A stretch of 64,000 bases of DNA from Straminergon stramineum (GCA_963920665.1 OY987265.1:11785001-11849000), one strand, 5' to 3'; shown: positions 1-12,167, counted from the stretch's first letter. The notes: generated from the sequence alone by a model not told the origin. Numbers and translations are program-made.

Positions 1-1348
1 AAGTTAGTGATAGTTTTTGTTGTAGAATTGTAGAATGATAACTTGCAAACAATTTGTACATTTTTCAAGAAATTATCCATGTGCATGAATACAAAGTGAA
101 CACTCCCAACATCATTCTTGAGAACATATTGCCAGTGCTTGACATTGAATGGTTTATGCTTAGCAATTTCATTCACAACAAAATTTTAGAGTTAGCAAGC
201 TTGTCACAAATTTTTTTTTGAGGTATCGCAACTTGCTCTCTACTTAAAAAAATCACAATTATCTAAAATTCCACTCTTTTTTTCCAAAAATCGTTGTTGC
301 CTCCTACAAATAGAATTGCAAGTCTTTGAAATAGCTCCCTTTTTTCACAGGAATAGCATATGCTGTGAAATCACGGTCTTAGGTTTTGGGAATGTTGTTG
401 TGGAGCCATGGTGAGAACTAAATGAGGAAAGTAAACCAACCCCTATTTGATTGAATTTTGAGGAAATTATTGAGGGTTAAAAATTACGATGAAGTCTCAT
501 TTGAAATTACAGGCCGCCATAGAACAAATACAAAGGGAATATGGAATACAAAAATATGATTTACCTCAATTTCAAATTGAGTAAAAAGAAAGGGGATTTT
601 TCAAAAAATACAAGCATTGCTTTGGTTGAATTTGGATGAATTATTAGAGGTAAATTGGGTAGAACATTTTGAAGCATTCCATTATGTTCATCATCCAAAA
701 TGTGAACTTTGGGGCACTTAGGTAGAAATTCTTAAATGTTGCACAATCCCATATGTTTTTTTTGCATATTTTTGCTTCGTACAATATCACTATCATACTT
801 GAATACATGAATATGGCATTCTGTACAGAATATTTATTGAATTTGCCAAAGAAACAGGAATAGTTTGGCAATATTTTGAAATATTTCTTTTCTCCTGGTA
901 CAGAAAAGCTATACTTTTGCAAATTCAATTTCCAAAAAATTCTGCATCCATTTTTAGAATTATCCTTTGCCAACCCTGACAGCCGGATCCGGTCAAGAAT
1001 TTGAGGTTTTGGCTGGTTTGGCTCCACTTTCTCCCCCCGGGTTGCCCCTGTGGCAAACTCGAAATCGGAGCCGTGCAAAGAAGGCCGCCGATCCCACGGC
1101 CATTCGCCCCCCAAAGCGTCCCTTATCCTCTTCCCCAACCAACCACACTCCCAGTCCACGGACTCTGAAGCACCATGACACCACTTCTCCCCCCTCGTCG
1201 CTTTGCTGCGGCACCCACGCTCCAGCCACGCGATCCGTCCATCATTTCTTCACGTCAATCCTCACTCACTTCATGCGCATTGCCCACACTCTACATTTGA
1301 AATTCTTAAGCAATTCTCAAGCAATTCTCAAGCAATTCTCAGGTTGCC
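1..1348. other. Upstream region of the LHC-CcsA gene
   Basis: No gene is visible. The first 960 bases are AT-rich with scattered stops in all frames. From about 965 the base composition rises sharply to GC-rich, which fits the promoter and 5' leader of the gene that starts at 1349. Short ORFs on both strands here show no recognisable protein features. Confidence 0.5.
1308..1340 (+). repeat. Three tandem copies of an 11-bp unit in the 5' leader
   Basis: AAGCAATTCTC is repeated three times without change, ending 8 bases before the start codon of the LHC-CcsA gene. It lies in the presumed 5' untranslated region. Function, if any, is unknown. Confidence 0.85.
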
Positions 1349-3294
1349 ATGGCTGCAGCTGCCGCGACCGCCTGCGCATCCCCCGCGCTCCTGGGTCGTT
1401 CCCTCCTGCAACTCCGCAATGAATGCTTCGTCGGAAAAAACGCCGTAGGGAAGGGCAATCCCCGAGTCGCCATGCGTAGCAAGCGCAATGTCAAGCGAAG
1501 GTCTAGCGACAGCAAGCGGTGAGCACTGGGGGATTCGTCACAGGGTCGTGGAATCGTGAATTGGAAGTTGGGAATGGTTGCTGTTTCGAGAATGCTTGCT
1601 GAAGTTTAGGGTTAGTGCTGATGGGTGTCTATTCGCGGTGCTGAATCTCTTGCAGGCATTGAATTGAAATGAGGGGTGTTGCAGCTACCGTGTTTGTGTT
1701 TATGAATTGGGATCGAATTTTGGGTTTGTTGGAGATTGCGAGATTTTGTTTGGGGTGGCAGAGCAGGGGATTTGAGAAGAAAGGGGAATCGCGAGAGGGG
1801 TAGTATTTTGAGGAAAGGAGAATTCAGGGTTGCCAGCGAAGTTGCGAATTGCAGAGTAGGAATTGTAAGGTTTGACATTGTTTGATGTTGAATGGTAATG
1901 GCAGGCAGAGTCAGGTGGATAGGGCAAAGAGAGTAGGCTCGCTCTCAAGTGAGACGCCGTCGTATCTCTCGACGTCGGAGGAATTTCGCGAGAGTGGCTA
2001 TGTCGGTGACGAGCGTGGCGGAATTGCCTTCGACCCTGAGAGCTTCACTCGGAGTCGCGCCTTGGAGGTCACGCAGGGTCGACTGGCCATGCTTGCGTCC
2101 CTGGGATGCATTACCCCGGAGCTTCTTTCGAGAAAGGGCTTGGGGTTTGGAAATTTTGATGGTGGCCTCGGGGACGTGCAAACCCTAGGCGCCATTCTTG
2201 CGTGCCAGGTGGTGGTCGTGGCAGCCCTCGAAGGGTTTGGAGGCGTTTTCAGTAGCGATTCGTTCGATCCTCTGGGCTTAGCGACCAACCCCGACGATTT
2301 TGTAACCTTAACTGTCAAAGAGATCAAGAATGGTCGTCTCGCTTTAGTCTCGTTGCTCGGATTCTCCACGCAAGCCGTCGTGACAGGCCATGGCCCCGTT
2401 CAAAACCTAATTGACCATCTCACCGCTCCCTTTTCCAACAACCTCGCGGCGTACGTGACGAGCTCCGCGTTAGGCGAGCCGCTACTGACGCGAGCCTCGT
2501 TCGCCTCTCTGTTCCTCGCAACCCTAATTCAATGGGGGAAGCCTCTGTACATGAAAAACGAGCTTCCGAAGCTCGTCGGCAAGCTCGCCATGGGCGTGGC
2601 TTACTCCTGCCTCACCGGCATTCTTCTCAGTCGATGGGCTTCCTCCGGACACTTACCCTTGAGCAACCTTTACGAATCCTCCATGTTCCTCTCCTGGTGC
2701 TTCTGCACAATTCATCTCGTGTTAGAACGGAGGACTGATTGGATTGGGATCATCACTGCACCGAGTGCGCTTCTGACCAATGCATTTGCAACGTTGGGAA
2801 TTCCCAAGGAGATGCAGCAATCCACAGCGCTGGTGCCGGCATTGCAATCGAATTGGCTCATGATGCACGTCTCCATGATGATCTCCAGTTACTCCACGCT
2901 CATGATCGGCTCCTTGCTCGCCATCGCCTTCTTGTTTGTGGACACCAAGGGTGAAGACACTCCCCAGAGGTCGAAATTGGGGGAGCAGCTGGATCATTTC
3001 AGCTACCGAAGCATTACGTTAGGGTTTCCTCTCTTGACAATTGGGATTCTTTCAGGGGCAGTGTGGGCGAATGAAGCTTGGGGCTCCTACTGGAGCTGGG
3101 ATCCCAAAGAGACGTGGGCGCTGATTACGTGGTTGGTGTTTGCCATTTATGTTCATACGAGGATGAACAAAGGCTGGCAGGGGAAGAAGCCGGCCATGGT
3201 GGCGTCGGGAGGGTTTTTCGTCATTTGGATTTGCTACCTGGGGGTCAACTTGCTGGGCAAAGGTTTGCACAGCTATGGCTGGTTCTCATCATAA
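1349..3294 (+). CDS. ccsA: Nuclear LHC-CcsA fusion protein, plastid-targeted
   Basis: Exons 1349..1518 and 1905..3294 (intron GTGAGC...GGCAG, phase 2) give 519 residues. Residues 1-56 are Ala/Ser/Arg-rich with no acidic residue before Glu25, like a chloroplast transit peptide. Residues about 78-245 are an LHC domain resembling Lhcb: ETPSYL, then helix B (EVTQGRLAM), helix C (Q...LEGF) and helix A ([15 protein letters not shown]) ending in NLIDHL. Residues about 255-519 are a full Ccs[21 protein letters not shown], the heme-handling WWD motif [13 protein letters not shown] at 449-461, and a C-terminal GLHSYG. CcsA with Ccs1 attaches heme to c-type cytochromes at the thylakoid lumen (System II) and is normally plastid-encoded. 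Both domains lie in one uninterrupted exon, so the fusion is not a splice-model artefact. The start is the first ATG that gives a transit peptide and a phase-compatible exon. The family call is firm; function of the joined protein is inference. Confidence 0.93.
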
Positions 3295-5304
3295 CTTAGT
3301 TTGTATGCATTGTTTCTGGTCTGATTCTGTAAAGTTTTGTGCCATATTAGATAGGAAATTGTAGAAGCCCATTTGGATTGTAGCAGGGGTGTAGTTAGTA
3401 GGGAAGGAAACGTGACTCAAAAAAACTGCGGCGCTTCTTCTTTTGGATTTCTTCTTCGGCCTCGGATGTAACTTAAGCTTACAAAAGCTCCTATGGAAGA
3501 ATGAGGGTTTAGGAACTTTCGGTTTTATCTTACCCAATTTTAAAACTTAGGAGATGGGAACGTATTGTTCTTCAAAAAGGGGGTGCCAACAACAACTGCA
3601 ACGGTGAGTTGTGGCTGCCTTGGATGTAGCTCCATGGGAGAGTAGAACTGATTATATTTTAGTGTAAGAAATATGACAGAATTTTTGTTGTGCGGTGGTT
3701 AGATTGAACAATTCGTTTGGGACTTTGATGTGCACTAGCAATTTATTGGAGAGCTGAGAAATTTGACTTCTGGTTTCCCAATGCTGTGAACTATTCCAAT
3801 ATCTTCTTTGGCAATTTGAATTTAATTTGTGCAGTCACCTGGCTTGAAAAGTGGGGGTTTAAACGTACCCTCTAGTTTTGTGGATTTTTAGGTTCACTAT
3901 CCACTCAAATACACCAGACTTACTCCATAGCCATCCTACTCGACAAATTGGGAGATCTATGGGACATCACTAAATTTAAAAGGAAAAGTATAGGGTAAAG
4001 AATGGCAACGTGGGATTTGGGGGTGTAAGGTCCTGTTGCCCAAAGCCCAAAGGGCTGAAGTCGGAGGGCAGAGCCAGTCACAGGAGCCTTACACCCAACA
4101 TTCCCGTGTTGCCATTCCTTACACAACATAAAGAACAATAAAGAGAATTCTCCTTAGTTCTCATGGGAATTTTCTTGTAATCCATCATTGTGTGGGATAA
4201 CCTTGTAAGACACTTGTCCATTGCCAGTTCGAAAATCTTGATATTCTGCAAATAAGATGACTTGAAAATACAGAAGAATCCTATTGACAATTCATTATAT
4301 AATAGAAAAACACATTGAGAATAGTTACAAACTATTCTCACTTCTGTAAAATTACTAATTCAGGTGAAAGTCATTGTGAATCGCTAGTATTACAAAGTTG
4401 TAGTGATTTCCATTGCAATGAAAAAATTCATTTCATACTTGCTACTCAAGAGATTGTAGCTATCATTATCTATGGCCTTCTAACCCCTAATGTCAAGGCC
4501 TTTTTTCTATTAAAAACACTCAAAACAATCATTTCTATTTCAAATTGCTAAACTTACATTTTAATTTATTTTTTCCATATCTAACCACAGGATCTTGCAC
4601 TAGACTAGCACTACAATGTACAAAAGTATTTCATAAACTTTGACCATGCAAATAGCAAGATATTTATGGTTAAAGGAAGCAAATTTTTTGCACCTTGTTA
4701 GATTAGATCATTAGACTATGAGTACTCATAACTCGAAATTATTGCACTAGAGGTTTTAAATCTAATTTTTTTTTAAATTGAAGAATTGAATCTGGAATAT
4801 GGGGAAATAAATTCAAAAACAACTTGATTTTCATTCTATAAATTTTTTTTAAGTAGAAGCAAGTATGAGATAAATTAGGAAACAAATCATCGATTTCTTT
4901 AAGGAATTGGCACACACTACTCCCCCAACAATGAATTGTTTTAGCAAACAAACTCAACCATGTGGACCTTTTTTCTTGAAAATTGTAAAAATTGTAAAAA
5001 TTGTAACTTTTGCTCCTCGACACTGATTGAAATGAAATTACATTCCCCCAAAGCTACTGTGTTTTTCTATCTTCTAAAAAAAAGTTCAGAAAATCACGTC
5101 CAAAGGAGATACCCGATAACCCCAAGAGTCCCCCGAGGGGACTTTGGGACTTTAGGGGTAAGAGACGGACGCCACCAGTAAAATTTCAACGCAGGGGAGC
5201 ATGTGGAATCTGATGTATCCATGAACTTCCAACCTCATCTTCTACACAAATGCAATCACATGCTGACTCCAGGATCTTTGAAGACTCATTATATTGACAA
5301 AATC
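3295..5304. other. Intergenic, no gene seen
   Basis: The first 250 bases are presumably the 3' untranslated region of the LHC-CcsA gene. The remainder is AT-rich with no ORF showing codon bias or family motifs. The last part before 5305 includes the 3' side of the minus-strand signal peptidase subunit gene. Confidence 0.5.
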
Positions 5305-6851
5305 CTAATTATAAGATTTGGGGAGTTGAAACCCTGGAACAACTACTTTGTCCATAGAAAAGACGCCAGTAACAGGCATCACATTCCAATACATTGTTAA
5401 ATTGAAGTCACGGCCATGCAAGTCTTTACCCTGCACGACAATTACACAACAAACAATTTCAGCAATTCAACAGAACATGACTGTGAACTAGCTGCTTCAA
5501 CAATCAAACCATCGTGCACAACAATGGCAACAATGAGCAGAAACATCGTCAAGCTTACTTGGAAGGGGTACGTGAAGTATCCAACTCTAGTCCTCGAGAG
5601 CTTGGATCTGACTTGCTGACTGATCTTCGCGTTTTCTTTTTTCTCAATGATTGTGTCCCACAAAGAAATCTGCATTTCGACAAAGAAATTGAGGGACTTC
5701 AAAACAGGGGCAAACTTGAGCTTAGGATCGTGTACATAAGTAGCATAACCATCTAACAAATTTCCGTTAATTGGAATGTAGCAGAACATAAGTGAGGTAA
5801 ACTTTTACCTGATTGAACCCCTCTTCTGGACTCCAATACTCAGCTGCTACAAACACGAAAAGCTGAACAAGAGCAGAATCAACCACAGATTAGTCCTCCA
5901 AATAAATCCCAGCACTTTTAGTCACTTCCGAGACAGCAGAGCATATAGAACAGCACCGCTAGAATAATCAACTAGACATGCCCAACCAATCTTGTAACTT
6001 AAAACAAAGTGAACAAGACAATTCACATTGTGAAAATTACTATCCTTTCTGTTCATATCTCTATCAGACCAGTCAAAAAATTCCATCCTTCCTTATTACC
6101 TCAAAAATAACAGCCATGAAGAACTCTGCAAGAAAAGTGCACCTCAGAGGACACCCAGTACCATATATGAGCATTTCAAGGGGTAGAGTCCCCTGAGCAG
6201 CACCCGTCCCAATTGTGCAACAAGAGTGCTGTCAAAGAAAACCTACACAAATTAGCAGCTGATAACATTACGAGACCCAATCCATACCTGCTTGGTGTTC
6301 CAGGTGAACACAGATTCCAGGTCTGCCTTGATATTCAACAACAACGAAACCTGCACACAAAAATCATGTCACAGTAAGGGATGAGATCCACCACACACCC
6401 TGTCAAACAGGCCATACAGCTAAAATATCCTACAAATGTCTTGCACCACTATCAATAAAAACGTGAAAACTAAGCCAAAATGCAGGATGTAATAGACCAT
6501 ACCCTGTCATCGCCGTTGCGTAGTCTTTCTAAAGGTCCAAAACTCAAAACCTGCCACAATTGACCACGTTACAAACAACACAAAACCCTAAACACCACTC
6601 CCAGCAACTAACTAGCTCCCCCAAACTCATAATTCACGAACTTGACAAAGAGCTGTCTTGAATCCCGAAACACAAACAGCCCAAATACCTAAAAGCAAAA
6701 GCCACCCCGAAGTAAGAAAGAGAACCTCCAATTCCACAAGGGGCGACGGGCGGTGCAGGTTATCCGACATAGACGCCACCGCGCAGAGAGCAGCCAGCAC
6801 CGTGACGCTCAATGTCACCACCGTGTTCATACGCAGAATCCATGAATACAT
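5305..6851 (-). CDS. SPCS3: Signal peptidase complex subunit 3 (SPC22/SPCS3)
   Basis: Six exons on the minus strand: 6851..6726, 6550..6503, 6350..6288, 5862..5809, 5669..5559 and 5430..5305, all joined in phase 0, give 175 residues. The protein is the non-catalytic type II membrane subunit of the ER signal peptidase complex that cleaves signal peptides. One membrane helix lies at about residues 10-30, followed by a lumenal beta-rich domain with the family landmarks VELEVL, ADLESVFTWNTKQ, LFVFVAAEYW, ISLWDTII, DFNLTMYWNVMP and DKVVVPGF. The family is usually about 167-170 residues. The surplus here is about seven residues (LSRTRVG) after RSK in exon 5, in the strand before the last exon. The intron 1 donor (GAG|GTTCTC) is weak but required for the frame. 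The family call is firm; minor splice details are inferred. Confidence 0.92.
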
Positions 6852-8709
6852 CGTGTTCACGGGAGCCCCCCCTCCAAACCCCAGAATCTGCGCCTTGGAT
6901 GGAGCGTTCCGAAACGAGAAGTGGAGAAGCTGGAATGCGGAAGAAAAACCCAAGAAGCACAAACCCTAGAATGCGAAAAAAGGGATGGTTGCAATGGGAG
7001 ATCCTGGCGATCGCAGTGAGCTTGTGAGCGATCGCAGTACTACTGCAATGCCGATCGCTGAGCTGAAGCTGTCAGTGCTCATGAGCGAAAGCTTGCTCGA
7101 GGACGACGACGAGGAGGACGATGAAAGATTAGGTCAAATGTTTCGACAACGCTCACTAGCGTGTTCAGAGTTCATTCATCGCTTGTGTCATCGCGGCGTT
7201 TTAATTGGCTGTTGCTCTGGTACTGGAAGATGAAATTCCGTATTTTCATTCCCGGTTACTAACAGATTCTGTTCTTGTCTAGTAAGTTAGGAATTTTTTT
7301 AATTATTATTTTTAAACATACTTTTGGTAATTATCTTTACACGTTTTGTCATCCAAATCCACTTCTTTGCTATTGACAATATTTGCAATTGAATAATGAA
7401 AAAATAAATAAAAATTGATTACAAGACTTGTAAATATATTGACAGCTACAAGACTTCACATTTTAACCCATGAGCACCTATAGTGTGACCTCCGAAATTC
7501 AGGTTCATAGGACCTCTTGCCAATTGGAATGTCACTACAAGTTGGGTAATGGGGCATACAAAACCTAGCCGTTGAAATTGAAAGAGGCTTTAGGCTCGAA
7601 ACTATGGTAAAAGTTTTGGGCCATTTCATCATACCAATCCAAAGATTATAATAGTCAAAGTCACTTTGAAATTTATAGATATGCCAAAATAGTGGGGATA
7701 GGTCTGGCACTTTGGGAAGTGCTCAAAAATGACCAAGATAAATCTTGCAGTGAGTTTTTGGCAAGAGTCAAGGTAAGTCATGATCTAATACTATATAGAA
7801 TCCATGAATTTCTTGATGCTAAAAACACATGCCATGAGGGTCCTCATTGCAGAAGTTAGACACTGAAGACAAAAAGATAAAGGATGGTCCTAGTCGCACT
7901 CGCTAAGCCAAAATGACTATAGAAGAGGCTTTCTTCAAATCCAATTGTTCCATCTCTTGTACAACACATTGAACTTCCTATCTCTCATTCACTTGTGATG
8001 AATGTTCCACTATTATAAGTCTTTGTATAGTTTCCAAGGTAGTACAATCCCATCTAGCACCATACACCCCTTTTCTTATAAATAAAATGTAAAAAATAAA
8101 ATTTTCAAATCACATTCTAAATTGAGTCAAATTTTGTTAGCTAACTCCAAGCCCTATTATCTTGCAATCCATGAAGTCAAAGTTCTTGAAATTTTTCCAA
8201 CATATTCCAAATATTTGTCTTTAACTTTTCACTGTTTGGATTTCAAACAAATTTTTTTGTCACAACACACAAGAAATCATTGAAAAATGACTAGTATATT
8301 GCCAATTCATTCAATCTCACATTGCAAGGAAGTTTAGATTAACCCTTAAATGTCAAAGCGGATGTTTTGTGTCCAATGAATGACAAAAAATAGTTTGATG
8401 GATGTAAAGAACCTTTCTTTCATCTTCTTTTTTTCTCAACATGATAATGTAGACATACACAATAATGGACTACCAAAAATAGCAACATTGAATGCATCTT
8501 TATTTTTAGGTGACGCAAATTGTAAGACGAAGTTACAGAGATTGACAAACACAATCTTAGTGTTCATACTACCCTCATTGCAATTTCCACGAGGTCAGCA
8601 AACAATGCAAGCTATTGTACAGCTCATGAGCAACAAGTTTTCCTACAGTCAAAGTTGTCATCTCATACTATTCCCTAACCACTTTCTTCCATAGTGACCA
8701 AGCCAACGT
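6852..8709. other. Intergenic, one possible transposon end
   Basis: From 6852 to about 7230 lies the GC-richer upstream region of the signal peptidase subunit gene, with an ORF rich in Asp/Glu codons (around 7100) that has no other support. Beyond that the DNA is AT-rich and gene-free. At 8339 a TTAACCCTTAAATG motif looks like one end of a TTAA-type element related to those at 28902 and 29130; I could not locate its other end. Confidence 0.45.
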
Positions 8710-9286
8710 TTCACCCCTAAACATCTAGATTCATCTCCAAAATTGATGATTTTAGAAAAATCACTGTAAAGAGCTTTTTGGAAGCCTATTTTGGAATTGA
8801 TATACAAGTAAAAATTGTAGATTTTGATATATAGATTCCATGTGTATGGTTAGATTCACCAATGCTATCACTAATCTTTTTTTATAAATTTTGAAAGAGA
8901 AATTACAAAATTCCTTCAAAATTCAATTACAAGTAAAATATTATCATTTTTTCAGTAAAATTTTTTGTAATGGATTTGAAATGAGGTTCTCTTCACATGG
9001 TGATTTTTTGAATTTTTTGTGTTCTTTAAATCTATGACCTCATTTTGGCAAATCCAATTTTGAACTAAATTCAATGCAATTTGACCACTTGAGATACTTG
9101 CACATTTGTAACTTTAGAAAAATATGTGCTATAGTAACATCAAATCCAACTCTTAGATAGGACAACAACTTCATAATGTATCTCCACAAATTAAAATAAC
9201 TTTCATCCAAGTAGTTAGGAGGATGAAACTCTAGTTTCAATTTGTTCATTGTCCAAAAAATGGACGTCAGAGTGCTTAGGGGTTAA
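8710..9286 (-). mobile_element. TTAA element, 577-bp subfamily, copy 1
   Basis: The element runs from a mutated end TTCACCCCTAAACATC to GTGCTTAGGGGTTAA. It is alignable along its length with copies at 53274 (same orientation) and 22667 and 28270 (opposite orientation). Shared landmarks include ATTGATATACAA, GTAGATTTTGAT and TGGACGTCAGAGTGC. It has no coding capacity and is presumably moved by a transposase encoded elsewhere. Confidence 0.75.
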
Positions 9287-10475
9287 AGGTTAAGCTAGAC
9301 TCTATATTTGCTTTTCAAAATTTTTAATGGTAGAGACTCAAATTCATTGAGAGCAAAAATTTTACTCCAAGAGGGTCCAAAGTCCACTAACCACATTTCC
9401 CAAGAATGAAAAAATGTTCTTTTCCTCATTTCAAATGTTATAATCTCTTAATCCAATCAAATATATGGGCTGAAATTTTTCAAACACATTTTCTTAGTAT
9501 AATAAACTTTTGAACAATTGAAGTTCAAAAGAAAGGTTTTCAATTTCAATTTTGGACAATGCACTAGAAAATGGCAGCTTTTGACAATTTCTCTTGGAAA
9601 ATACCCCCAGTCTTTTAGGAGTTAAGGTAGGAGGTTCTGAAATCGCACAGGCTCTAAAATCGCCCACCTCTGTAAATGTACACTATTTGAACATGTTACT
9701 TTTTTGTTGTACCAATGATGTACTAATAGTGTACATTTACAAAGGTGGGCGATTTTAGAACCCTTTGCCATTTCAACTTCAAAAATTCAGAACTAATTCT
9801 ACAAAACTCCAAAAAATATGAAATGACTTGGGTTAGATGCCAATTCCATTTGTTGAAAAATATTTCAAGAAGTTTTACCTCCACAAATTCCGGTTTCAGC
9901 TCTTAGATGAGCGATTCCTGGACCTCCTACCGTAAGTTGTGGAGAGGCCAATGGGTTCAAGAGCTAAAATCATCAGATTATTATTATCATTCTGTGCGGA
10001 CTCTTCATGCAATTTCAAAGGGCAGACTGGCTGTAAGAATGTTAGAATCAAAAATGTGGAATACCAATCCACACTATACTGAAGCCAATAGCTGATACAC
10101 AACTGAACATCCTGTGTTCATGATCTGATGAAGGAGAAAGTGATGAACCTCTCATTACTTTGTGCAGTTATAAAACTGCAGAACTTCAATTGGACTACAG
10201 TCTAAATACCCTGCAGCGGACTTTCCATCAACCCTAATTTGCACAGTGATATTCCCAGAACATGGAAGCAAGCCACCAGTTAAGCTTCCCCAACAAAGAG
10301 TATCATGAAGCCTTATTCATTATCACTGACAAGCGTCTCAACTAACTCAAGAATCAGATCTAAAATGCTTTGTTCATGGAGATGCAACAAGATACTCGAC
10401 CTTCTCTTGGCTTACCGGAATAGGTCCTCTAGCAATAGCATAAACTTTGTAAAACATGGAACTAGTCACCTTTGA
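9287..10475. other. Intergenic, no gene seen
   Basis: AT-rich DNA holding the hairpin repeat listed at 9650. After about 9890 the composition rises and the sequence is probably the 3' flank of the minus-strand ferredoxin-like gene. Confidence 0.4.
9650..9762. repeat. Near-perfect 38-bp inverted repeat (hairpin MITE-like)
   Basis: The arm starting GGCTCTAAAATCGCCCACC is mirrored by GGTGGGCGATTTTAGAACC at the right end. The arms continue inward through TGTAAATGTACACTATT with only a few mismatches, around a loop of about 35 bases. The whole 113-bp unit could fold into a stable hairpin. It may be a tiny foldback transposon; I see no clear target duplication. Confidence 0.75.
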
Positions 10476-11907
10476 TTACAAAGTTCTCCAGGGCTTCTCT
10501 TCGACAATGGAGACCACCATGCCCTCAAGCTCTGGCTCCAAAATAATTTGGCAACCCAACCTTGCATGTGGGTCAGCTTTCCTTGCCTGCGTCCTGTCTT
10601 TCAACACCTCAAGTTCATCTTCAGTTCTGGGAGGTAGCTTGTTCAGCCACTCATTGGCAATGCTGACCTGCAAACCGAAAATAAGACAAAATTTACAATT
10701 GACTTCAAATAAACCAGCGGTAACTCAAACGTGAAGGCAGACTGTACTACAAGAACCAAATGTTACACAAAAACTGAGACAGTGGTAGTCAAGAGGACCC
10801 GCCATGCAGTCTTGGCATTCTATGGGTATTGAAGCCAGCGAAGTCTTATCTGGAGTATAGAGGGCCCCAGTATATTCATAAAACCAATGGTCAACGAGAT
10901 CAACTCATGGGAGAACTATTATTGAAAATCTTTGATTAGAACCTAACTGGGACGGCTTGCAAAATCAACTGGCCATTCCAGACTTATCACAAACCCTAAA
11001 GCGCAAATTTTCAGCGTTTGTAATTCATGAGGGTCTTTGAAAGAGTACCCTAAAGACGAAATGAAGACTTCAACTGTAGGGCCTGGGGGAAGAATCCAGA
11101 TAATATGCTGGGTTTCCTCCTCCAGATTCTCTGTAGTAAAAACTATAATTGCAAATTCCGAGCTGCATTCAGAAATTCGCTTTGCCAAAATTTCCCATGC
11201 AACGAAATAATGGTGCACTGAAACCGCAGAAAAATGCACCCCGACCTGCAAACTACCTCGGTGTATTCTCATGACAACAATGTAGCAACGATTACTCTTT
11301 AAAATTCTATGACACCATTCAGGCATACGAGTTGGTAAATCCTGTCCACAGAATTACCAATTATGTTAAACTAGATTTTCAAATCACTAAAGCGATACTT
11401 CCATCAATATTGCAATATTCAGGTTCCATCATACCCCCCAAACCAGGCTTATAGGAAAAGAATCTACCACCTCCGATCAACAAACCCAAACACAAAAGCG
11501 CTAAAATCAAATCTCCGCACAACCTGTAAACAATTCAAAAATGCGCTCATCTCCCCGCAATCAACACATCCAACCTCCCCAAACCCTAATTGCACCAAAC
11601 ACCGCAAATGCCCATCCCATCCCACCTCGCATTCCGCCCCGCAGGCAGTGATGTCTTCCAAGCGATGGCGCTCGGGATCAAACAAGCCGCTGTCGACGAG
11701 AGTGCGCAGCAGCGTGTGGCCGGACAGGCCCGTGACTAGGTGTCGCTGTCCGTCCTCGTCGATGGCGGTCATCTGCACCATGCGATCGGACACTTTGGCC
11801 GAGCCATGGCGCGCCACCGAGGTCTCGGACTGCGTGGCGATGGAGCCCGCGTAACGGACGTGATACGAGAGGAGACGGCTGACCCCCCGGAAGCTGCGCA
11901 TGGCCAT
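10476..11907 (-). CDS. Mitochondrial 2Fe-2S ferredoxin-like protein
   Basis: Two exons on the minus strand (11907..11626 and 10667..10476, phase 0, one 958-bp intron) give 157 residues. The N-terminus (MAMRSFRGVSRLLSYHVRYA) is Arg-rich with no acidic residue, like a mitochondrial presequence. The following beta-grasp domain has LSGHTLLRTLVDSG, then HRLEDITACGAECE, and ends with RLGCQIILEPELEGMVV, the pattern of adrenodoxin-type ferredoxins. It matches the plant 2Fe-2S ferredoxin-like family that has an EWLNKLPPR insert. Only three cysteines remain in the cluster region (89, 93, 133) with C-x3-C spacing instead of C-x5-C-x2-C, so cluster binding is uncertain. An in-frame ATG at 11985 would add 26 residues; 11907 was chosen because it yields a cleaner presequence. 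The family call is firm; electron-transfer activity is not shown. Confidence 0.88.
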
Positions 11908-12167
11908 GGCTCTCGTGTGTGAAGCTTTCTTGTCGCTCCCTGCAGCAACAACAACTGCTCCCGACGAGCCCGGAAACACACTCACAGTAACAAGTGCTCA
12001 ATTTCTTTGGGAATTTTGGCTTTGAGGGTGCCGATGACTGCTCTCCGTCGATCTTCATTCATCGACGGTAAGGATTTCACCTCTTGATTAGGTCATCGAT
12101 GACCGGAGAGCGCACAGTGCAAGGGGCAAGAATGGTAGGAACGGGTGTTCACCGGTTCTACCGGTAC

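Noticed and set aside
644..1159. A 171-codon minus-strand ORF upstream of the LHC-CcsA gene
   Set aside because: It crosses a sharp composition boundary and its C-terminal half is AT-rich low-complexity sequence with no motif.
10943..11326. A 127-codon minus-strand ORF inside the ferredoxin-like gene intron
   Set aside because: It lies wholly within the intron, has no recognisable domain, and would need a separate promoter.
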